A stretch of DNA of 64,000 nt. Origin: Paralysiella testudinis. GTDB lineage: Bacteria > Pseudomonadota > Gammaproteobacteria > Burkholderiales > Neisseriaceae. Under the pieces are notes generated by a model. It had not been told where the DNA came from, ran no database searches, and saw only the letters and a list, made by a program, of their open reading frames with translations. Below, piece after piece: positions 58,503 to 64,000 of this stretch; the first letter of the stretch is position 1, and every line of letters starts with the position of its first letter. Position numbers and translations under genes: made by a program. Location: contig NZ_CP069798.1 in the NCBI RefSeq assembly GCF_016894345.1, positions 1,571,385 to 1,635,384 of the forward strand, written 5' to 3'.

Positions 58503-59327
58503 ATGGCTTCATTGAGCGACTGGATTGGCAAGCGCGAGCACAAAATCGATACGGTCAGCACATTGCTGGTGCGGCGTATGGCCGCCACCTTGGGCGTGGC
58601 AGCACCGCAAGCGGGCGATGCGCTGCCGCACTTGTGGCATTGGATGTTTTTCCAGCCCGAATTATTGGCAGCGGATCTGGGGCGCGACGGCCACCCGGCT
58701 TTGGGCGGATTTATGCCGCCTGCCGACGGGCGCAACCGCATGTGGGCGGGCGGCTCGTTTGAATTTGCGCAGCCCTTGCGCGTGGGTGAAGCCGCCGAAT
58801 GCGTATCCACGATTGAAAACGTGGTGGAAAAACAGGGTTCCACCGGCTCGCTGGTGTTTGTAACGGTGCGCCATGATTACGCGCAAGTGGGTGTGCATTG
58901 CTTTACCGAACGCCAAAACGTGGTTTACCGCGCCCCTTCGGCACCGAAACCCCATTCCGCTGCCGCGCCTGCGGCCGAATGGCATCAGCCGGTGCAGCCG
59001 GATGCCACTTTATTGTTCCGCTATTCGGCGCTCACCTTCAACGGCCACCGCATTCATTACGATTATCCTTATGCCACTGAGGTGGAAGGCTATGCCGGTT
59101 TGGTGGTGCACGGGCCGATGATGGCTACTTGGGCTTTGCACGGCTTTATGGCGGCGCATCCGGATAAGCGCGTGCTGGCTTATGAATACCGCGGCGTGCG
59201 CCCCACCACCTTGCCGCAGGCAGTGGAAATCGGCGGGCGTTTGCAGTCCGGCAGCGAAGCTGAGGTGTGGATTGCCAACGGCGATGGTTTGATTCAGCAA
59301 GGCAAAGTGGTGTTTGAATCGGTTTAA
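58503..59327 (+). CDS. MaoC/HTD2-like acyl-CoA hydratase, probable itaconyl-CoA hydratase
   Basis: A 274-residue double hot-dog hydratase; AAGGAG precedes the ATG. The catalytic region FRYSALTFNGHRIHYDYPYA with the His-Asp pair and the later GYAGLVVHGPMMA match mesaconyl-C4-CoA and itaconyl-CoA hydratases. The N-terminal half has GFMPPADGRNRMWAGGSFEF, also seen in this class. In the proposed pathway it adds water to itaconyl-CoA to give citramalyl-CoA. It is the first gene of a five-gene plus-strand run. Confidence 0.8.
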   Translation: MASLSDWIGKREHKIDTVSTLLVRRMAATLGVAAPQAGDALPHLWHWMFFQPELLAADLGRDGHPALGGFMPPADGRNRMWAGGSFEFAQPLRVGEAAECVSTIENVVEKQGSTGSLVFVTVRHDYAQVGVHCFTERQNVVYRAPSAPKPHSAAAPAAEWHQPVQPDATLLFRYSALTFNGHRIHYDYPYATEVEGYAGLVVHGPMMATWALHGFMAAHPDKRVLAYEYRGVRPTTLPQAVEIGGRLQSGSEAEVWIANGDGLIQQGKVVFESV

Positions 59328-59405
59328 TCGATTGATTCTTTATGTAAATGCTATTGCTGTAAATTGGAACGCTGCCTGAAAACCCAAAACAAGGAAACCG
59401 TAATT

Positions 59406-60572
59406 ATGCAGATTTTAGCGGATCACGAAGATCTCAGCGCCATCCGCGACGGCGTGCGCACACTTTGCCGCCGTTTCGATGGCGAATATTGGCGCAAAAT
59501 AGACACCGCAGGTGAATTTCCAACCGATTTTGTGACGGCACTCACCGCCGACGGCTGGTTGTCGGCGATGATACCCGCCGAATATGGCGGCTCCGGCTTG
59601 GGGCTGGCCGAAGCTTCGGTGATTCTGGAAGAAGTAAACCGTTGTGGCGGCAATTCCGGTACCGTACACGGGCAAATGTACAATATGTTTACCTTAGTGC
59701 GTCATGGCAGCGCGGCGCAAAAGGCCTTTTATCTGCCCAAATTTGCCAGCGGTGAATTGCGTTTGCAGTCGATGGCGGTGACCGAGCCCACCAGCGGCAC
59801 CGACACCAGTCAAATCAAAACCACAGCCGTAAAGCAGGGCGACCACTATGTGGTGAATGGCCAGAAAGTGTGGATTTCGCGTGTGCAGCATTCCGATTTG
59901 ATGATACTGCTGGCACGCACCACGCCACTGGCGCAGGTGGCCAAAAAAACCGACGGTATGTCGCTGTTTTTGGTTGATTTGCGCACTGCAGATCCGCAAA
60001 GCCTGATTGTGCGCCCCATCGGCAATATGGTGAACCACGAAACCAACGAATTGTTTTTCGATAACTTAAGGCTACCTGAAGACAGCCTGATTGGCGAAGA
60101 AGGCAAGGGCTTTCGCTATATCTTGGACGGCCTGAATGCCGAGCGCACCCTGATTGCCGCCGAATGTATCGGCGATGCACGCTGGTTTATCGACAAGGCC
60201 AGTGCCTACGCCAATGAACGGGTGGTGTTTGGCCGTCCCATCGGTCAAAACCAAGGCATCCAGTTTCCTTTGGCCGAGGCACACATCGACACCGAAGCCG
60301 CCGATTTAATGCGCTGGCAGGCGTGCAGCCAATACGACAGCGGCCAAAACGCGGGCGCCAGCGCCAATATGGCCAAGCACCTGGCTGCCAAGGCTTCTTG
60401 GGCAGCGGCCAATGCCTGTATGCAAACTTTCGGCGGTTATGGTTTTGCCCATGAATACGATGTGGAACGCAAATTCCGCGAAACCCGTTTGTATCAAGTG
60501 GCGCCGATTTCCACCAATTTGATCTTATCGTATGTGGGCGAAAAAATACTGGGCATGCCACGCAGTTTTTAA
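59406..60572 (+). CDS. Acyl-CoA dehydrogenase of the catabolic cluster
   Basis: Start ATG 59406 after AAGGAAA gives 388 residues. It has EYGGSGLGLAEASVILEE, MAVTEPTSGTDTSQIKTTA (flavin site) and QTFGGYGFAHEYDVERKFRE. The usual catalytic YEGTSE is replaced by YQVAPIS. A glutamate in DGLNAERTLIAAE matches the alternative position used by isovaleryl- and long-chain enzymes. The substrate may be a methylsuccinyl- or related branched dicarboxylyl-CoA, which is a guess from context. A repeat remnant follows at the stop codon. Confidence 0.85.
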   Translation: MQILADHEDLSAIRDGVRTLCRRFDGEYWRKIDTAGEFPTDFVTALTADGWLSAMIPAEYGGSGLGLAEASVILEEVNRCGGNSGTVHGQMYNMFTLVRHGSAAQKAFYLPKFASGELRLQSMAVTEPTSGTDTSQIKTTAVKQGDHYVVNGQKVWISRVQHSDLMILLARTTPLAQVAKKTDGMSLFLVDLRTADPQSLIVRPIGNMVNHETNELFFDNLRLPEDSLIGEEGKGFRYILDGLNAERTLIAAECIGDARWFIDKASAYANERVVFGRPIGQNQGIQFPLAEAHIDTEAADLMRWQACSQYDSGQNAGASANMAKHLAAKASWAAANACMQTFGGYGFAHEYDVERKFRETRLYQVAPISTNLILSYVGEKILGMPRSF

Positions 60573-60620
60573 GAGCCTATTTCTGTGCTGAAAGCAGACT
60601 AATAAAAGATTGTGAACAGG
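60572..60620. repeat. Shortened copy of the AGAGCC repeat
   Basis: AGAGCCTATTTCTGTGCTG and AATAAAAGATTGTGAACAGG match the two ends of the 100-bp element at 63333 (read on its complement), with the middle deleted. It starts at the last base of the dehydrogenase stop codon. Confidence 0.5.
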
Positions 60621-60658
60621 ATATAAGGCTGCCTGAAAAGACAATAGGAATTAAAGAT

Positions 60659-61816
60659 ATGGACAACAATGCAAAAAAGCCCTTAGACGGCATCACTGTG
60701 GTGAGCTTGGAACACGCCATCGCCGCCCCGTTTTGTACGCGCCAGCTCGCCGACTTGGGCGCCCGGGTGATTAAAATCGAGCGCCCCGGCAGCGGCGATT
60801 TTGCCCGTGGTTACGATGAACGGGTAGACGGCATGGCCTCGCATTTTGTGTGGGTAAACCGGGGCAAAGAAAGCATGGCCTTGGATGTAAAAGACGATTC
60901 CGCCCGCCAAATATTGGGCAATATTCTGGCCAAAGCCGATGTGCTGGTGCAAAACCTCGCGCCCGGTGCTGCGGCTAGGCTGGGGCTAGACTATGCCACC
61001 CTCAGCGCCTTGTATCCACGCCTGATTGTGTGCGATATTTCCGGCTACGGTATCGGCGGCCCGTATGAGCAGAAAAAAGCCTATGACCTGCTGATTCAAA
61101 GCGAAAGCGGCTTTTTGTCGGTAACCGGTGAAGGCGAGAGCATGGCCAAAGCCGGTAATTCGATTGCCGATATTTGTGCCGGCATGTACGCTTATTCCGC
61201 TATTTTGTCGGCCTTATTGCTGCGCCAGCACAGTGGCGAAGGCAGCCATATTGATGTGTCGATGTTGGAAAGCCTGGTGGAGTGGATGGGTTATCCGCTG
61301 TATTACACCTACCACGATGCGCCGCCGCCGCCGCGCACCGGCGCCAGTCACGCCACCATCTACCCATACGGGCCGTTTCCCGCCCAAGACGGCAGCGTGA
61401 TGTTGGGGCTGCAAAACGAGCGCGAATGGCAGGCATTTTGCACCACCGTATTGCAACAGCCCGAATTGGCCGCTGATGTGCGTTTCGACCAAAACAGCAA
61501 ACGTGCCGCCAACCGCACCGAGCTGAAAGCGATTATTGATGCCGAGCTCACCCGGCTCACCCGGCAGCAAGTGGTGGCACGCTTGGAAGCCGCGCAAATC
61601 GCCAATGCGCAGATAAACGAAATGCAAGATGTATGGGCGCACCCGCAATTGGCTGCCCGCGCCCGCTGGCGCCAAATCGGCAGCCCGGTAGGCACCTTGC
61701 CGGCCTTGCTGCCGCCCGCCTTAAACAACCGCTTTGAATACGCCATGGGCGATGTGCCTGCACTGGGGCAGCACACCGAAGCCATATTGCGTGAATTTGC
61801 CGGTGATGCGGTGTAA
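60659..61816 (+). CDS. Class III CoA-transferase, probable succinyl-CoA:itaconate CoA-transferase
   Basis: A 385-residue CaiB/BaiF enzyme. It has DGITVVSLEHAIAAPFCTRQ, the catalytic aspartate region AGNSIADICAGMYAYSAIL, and HIDVSMLESLVEWMG. Class III enzymes move CoA between acids through an aspartyl anhydride. In the itaconate pathway of Pseudomonas the corresponding protein is a class III transferase using succinyl-CoA. sucA-sucB and sucC flank this island and handle that donor. An alternative substrate such as mesaconate or citramalate cannot be excluded. Confidence 0.82.
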   Translation: MDNNAKKPLDGITVVSLEHAIAAPFCTRQLADLGARVIKIERPGSGDFARGYDERVDGMASHFVWVNRGKESMALDVKDDSARQILGNILAKADVLVQNLAPGAAARLGLDYATLSALYPRLIVCDISGYGIGGPYEQKKAYDLLIQSESGFLSVTGEGESMAKAGNSIADICAGMYAYSAILSALLLRQHSGEGSHIDVSMLESLVEWMGYPLYYTYHDAPPPPRTGASHATIYPYGPFPAQDGSVMLGLQNEREWQAFCTTVLQQPELAADVRFDQNSKRAANRTELKAIIDAELTRLTRQQVVARLEAAQIANAQINEMQDVWAHPQLAARARWRQIGSPVGTLPALLPPALNNRFEYAMGDVPALGQHTEAILREFAGDAV

Positions 61817-61914
61817 TGCACAGTAGTAGGTATCAATCACAGCATTAAACCTTTCAGGCAGCCTTGGGTTTGATGGCTGCATATTCAACTGATTTATTTT
61901 TTAAGGAATTAATG

Positions 61915-62424
61915 ATGAGCACTTCTTTTACCCTCACCAGCGCCGAATTTAGCGAAGGCAGCCATCTGGATGCCGCCTACCAGGCCGACCGCGACAACCA
62001 GTCGCCCGCTTTGCAGTGGCAAGGCGCACCGGCTGAAACCCGCAGTTTTGCCATCGCCATGCACGACCCGGACGCCCCCACCGGCGGCGCAGGCTGGTGG
62101 CATTGGCTGGCGTTTAATATTCCGGCCGACACCCAAGCCTTGCCACGCAACGCCGGTGCCGCCGGCGGCGATAATATGCCCGCAGGCACGCGCCAAATGC
62201 GCAACGATGGTGGCAACCTTGGCTATATGGGCTGCTACCCACCCGAAGGCGATCCTGCACACCGCTATATCTTCACTGTATACGCACTGAATACCGATAA
62301 GCTGGACATCGCTGCCGATGCCACTACCAGTTTGGCCGGTTTTATGGTTAATGCTCACACTGTGGCCAAAGCCAGCCTCACCGCTTACTATGCCCGCCCG
62401 GCCGCAGCGGCAGAGTCAGTATAA
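61915..62424 (+). CDS. YbhB/YbcL family PEBP-like protein
   Basis: I choose ATG 61915 (7 nt after AAGGA), giving 169 residues; ATG 61912 is equally in frame. The PEBP fold shows in SPALQWQGAPAETRSFAIAM, HDPDAPTGGAGWWHWLAFNI and GYMGCYPPEGDPAHRYIFTV, with the conserved DPDAP and HRY ligand-pocket motifs. It has no signal peptide, so it is cytoplasmic. Its last base overlaps the citE-like start, so it belongs to the operon. The role in the pathway is unknown. Confidence 0.85.
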   Translation: MSTSFTLTSAEFSEGSHLDAAYQADRDNQSPALQWQGAPAETRSFAIAMHDPDAPTGGAGWWHWLAFNIPADTQALPRNAGAAGGDNMPAGTRQMRNDGGNLGYMGCYPPEGDPAHRYIFTVYALNTDKLDIAADATTSLAGFMVNAHTVAKASLTAYYARPAAAAESV

Positions 62425-63239
62425 TGCACGCGCACAGCTATTTATTTGTGCCCGGCACGCAGCCGCAGCGTATTGCCAAAGCCTTTGCCGCCGGAGCCGA
62501 AGCGGTGATTGTAGATTGGGAAGACGCTGTGGCGGCGGCCGAAAAAGCGCAGGCACGTGAAAATCTGGCCATTTATAATGCTGGCGAAGATGTCCGGCCG
62601 GTATGGCTGCGCATCAACGATGCCGAAGCCCCGGAGTATGCCGCTGATGTGGCCGCTGTAGCCGGATTGGATTGTGTGGTCGGCATCTTCTTGCCCAAAG
62701 CGCAGCAAGCCGCCCATATTGAAGCGCTCTACCGTGCTACGGGAAAACCGGTAGCAGTGATTGTAGAAACCGCCACAGGCATGCTTAATCTGGCGGCACT
62801 GGCCGCGGCACCGGGTGTGGCACGGCTCACCTATGGTCGTTTGGATTTGGCCAACGATTTAGGCATGGCGGTGCACAGCGCCGCCGCCGAAACCGTGTTC
62901 GACCGATTGCGTACCGATTTGCTGCTGCATTCGGTTGCCAATGCTTTGCCGCCGCCGCTGGACAGCGTGTTTCCTGATTTTAAAAACAATGCGGGGCTGG
63001 CGGATTATGTGGCTCGCTGGCGCGATATGGGCTTTGGCGGCATGTTGTGCATCCATCCGGCACAAATCGCAGTGATACAGCAAATGCTTCAAGCCGATGC
63101 GGCCGAGCTGGATTTTGCCCGCCGTGTTTGCGCCGAATTTAATGCCAGTGGTTCAGCAGCATTTCAAATCGACGGCAAAATGGTCGATTTACCGGTTATC
63201 CGTCGCGCACAGGCCCTATTGAGCCGTTATGGCAGTTAA
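62424..63239 (+). CDS. CitE-like lyase, probable (S)-citramalyl-CoA lyase
   Basis: A 271-residue HpcH/HpaI-fold lyase. It has the N-terminal SYLFVPGTQPQRIAKAFAAG, the metal and CoA region VIVDWEDAVAAAEK, VIVETATGMLNLAALAAAPG and the C-terminal GGMLCIHPAQIAVIQQ. Stand-alone CitE-like proteins cleave citramalyl- or malyl-CoA. Here it would split citramalyl-CoA to acetyl-CoA and pyruvate, finishing the pathway. No citD or citF, the partners in citrate lyase, is present. It overlaps the PEBP gene by one base. Confidence 0.83.
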   Translation: MHAHSYLFVPGTQPQRIAKAFAAGAEAVIVDWEDAVAAAEKAQARENLAIYNAGEDVRPVWLRINDAEAPEYAADVAAVAGLDCVVGIFLPKAQQAAHIEALYRATGKPVAVIVETATGMLNLAALAAAPGVARLTYGRLDLANDLGMAVHSAAAETVFDRLRTDLLLHSVANALPPPLDSVFPDFKNNAGLADYVARWRDMGFGGMLCIHPAQIAVIQQMLQADAAELDFARRVCAEFNASGSAAFQIDGKMVDLPVIRRAQALLSRYGS

Positions 63240-63332
63240 GAGCTTATGCAATTTTCAGACTGCTTGATGCCACACCTGCCTTGTCCGATTGATATCAGGC
63301 AGGGCGGGTTTTTGTGTTATCAGCTCTGGCTA

Positions 63333-63432
63333 AGAGCCAGTTCACAATCTTTTATTGTGCTGTTCCAGCACATAAACCAGCACCTTTTCGTGCACTAAAA
63401 ATCCGCTCCAAAAAAGATTATGAATAGGCTCT
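63333..63432. repeat. 100-bp repeat with AGAGCC terminal repeats
   Basis: The left end AGAGCCAGTTCACAATCTTTT and the complement of the right end, AGAGCCTATTCATAATCTTTT, match at 17 of 21 positions. Internal hairpins include GTGCTGTTCCAGCAC and GCACCTTTTCGTGC. No coding sequence is present. A non-autonomous transposable element is likely. It lies between the citE-like gene and sucC. Confidence 0.6.
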
Positions 63433-63501
63433 AAAGGCTGCCTGAAACCATCAATCAATTGATTTCAAAGTGCAATTTAAGTCACTTATTTAAGTCACTT
63501 A

Positions 63502-63609
63502 ATAGTGAAATAAATACAAAAAGTGCTACGGCGTTAGCTCGTCTTGTTGTGCTACCTGTACTGTCTGCGGCTCGCTGCCTTGTATCAGTTTATTCTTTAT
63601 TTCACTATA
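63502..63609. repeat. Correia-type repeat (CREE), short form, upstream of sucC
   Basis: About 108 bp from ATAGTGAAATAAATAC to TTATTTCACTATA. Read on the minus strand, the core has AAGGCAGCGAGCCGCAGACAG, TACAGGTAGCACAACAAG and ACGAGCTAACGCCGTA. It is 240 bp before the sucC start. The whole 612-bp gap between the citE-like gene and sucC holds only the AGAGCC repeat, one uptake sequence at about 63435, this element and the sucC promoter. Confidence 0.82.
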
Positions 63610-63738
63610 AAATCTCTGCTTATGGGTTTGCGAATAAATCGGGTGAATAGCGGAAAAACTGTTTGCGCAACGTGTGTATCGCCTGTTCAAAGCGCCTATT
63701 TTGGCATATACTCTAATCATCGGTTTTTAAAGCCTATA

Positions 63739-63750
63739 TCTTATATAAGA
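63739..63750. promoter_or_regulatory. Palindrome TCTTATATAAGA upstream of sucC
   Basis: A perfect 12-bp palindrome about 100 bp before sucC. Its core plus AC also lies before the GntR gene at 41619-41630. It may be an operator shared by TCA genes or an AT-rich -10 region. Confidence 0.4.
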
Positions 63751-63851
63751 CTGCCGCTAGAGCCGCCAAGCCGGCCGACAGCGGTGGTTTTTTCATGCTC
63801 GGGCGCTATCGATTGCTTTAGTTTAATCCAACCCACATAGAGGAAACTCTG

Positions 63852-64000
63852 ATGAATTTACATGAGTATCAAGCAAAAACCTTGCTGGCCAGCTACGGCT
63901 TGCCGGTGCAAGGCGGCATTTTGGCGGCCAGCGGCGAAGAAGCCGCGGCCGCTTACGACCAATTGGGCGGCAAGTTTGCCGTGGTGAAAGCCCAAGTACA
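63852..64000 (+). CDS. sucC: Succinyl-CoA synthetase beta subunit SucC (5' part, cut by window edge)
   Basis: The frame starts at ATG 63852 after AGGAAA and shows 49 residues: [20 protein letters not shown], then [20 protein letters not shown] and FAVVKAQV. This is the conserved ATP-grasp start of SucC. It makes ATP or GTP from succinyl-CoA with SucD, which should follow outside the window. In related genomes sucC usually comes soon after lpdA; here 8.6 kb separate them. Confidence 0.95.
   Translation, partial: MNLHEYQAKTLLASYGLPVQGGILAASGEEAAAAYDQLGGKFAVVKAQV

Noticed and set aside
62424..63239. Citrate lyase beta subunit as the name of the CitE-like gene
   Set aside because: No citD, citF, citC or citG is nearby, and the neighbours fit citramalyl-CoA cleavage better.

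Overview
The window is a chromosomal segment from a member of the family Neisseriaceae. Three things point there. The 12-mer AGGCTGCCTGAA and its complement occur dozens of times, often as inverted pairs after genes; this is the DNA uptake sequence dialect described for Simonsiella-like Neisseriaceae, not the ATGCCGTCTGAA of Neisseria meningitidis. Short palindromic repeats with a Correia-element core (CREE) are scattered throughout. Gene neighbourhoods are neisserial: fimV/tspA-truA, rpsU-yqeY-dnaG-rpoD, tmk-holB-pilZ-tatD and sdhCDABE-gltA-sucAB-lpd. I cannot name the species.

Layout. 1-10.1 kb: the start of yciB, fimV/tspA, truA, then trpF, trpB and trpA interleaved with a UPF0237/UPF0210 pair, a small lipoprotein and accD. 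10.3-17.2 kb: a DUF2868/DUF3482 GTPase pair, gdhA, glycerate kinase, the 4.5S SRP RNA gene and a SIMPL-domain protein. 17.2-18.7 kb: an IS5-family element with a frameshifted transposase. 18.9-23.5 kb, minus strand: mltG-tmk-holB-pilZ-tatD-MBL hydrolase. 23.7-29.4 kb: two tRNAs, then rpoD, dnaG, yqeY and rpsU on the minus strand. 29.7-30.8 kb: a decayed IS982 element inside a CREE. 30.8-36.1 kb: spoT, rpoZ, gmk (minus) and pyrG (plus). 36.3-38.9 kb: the iron permease pair fbpBC (minus). 39.0-40.3 kb: a dead IS1106-like element carrying a CREE. 40.4-55.6 kb: a TCA-cycle block with mdh, a GntR regulator, sdhCDABE, gltA, sucA, sucB, three lipoproteins, lpdA and a small membrane protein. 55.8-63.2 kb: a catabolic island with a DASS transporter, a LysR regulator, a MaoC hydratase, an acyl-CoA dehydrogenase, a class III CoA-transferase, a PEBP protein and a CitE-like lyase. 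sucC resumes the TCA block at the right edge.

The most interesting content is this island. Its gene set matches the itaconate degradation pathway known from Pseudomonas aeruginosa: a CoA-transferase, itaconyl-CoA hydratase and citramalyl-CoA lyase, with a regulator and a dicarboxylate carrier. It sits between lpdA and sucC, next to enzymes that make and use succinyl-CoA, the likely CoA donor. Second, SpoT has an N-terminal extension of about 140 residues that looks like a degenerate second copy of its HD hydrolase domain. Third, the ten or so CREE copies share one core but carry at least three kinds of terminal repeat. Several are nested with insertion sequences in ways that reveal insertion boundaries and relative age.
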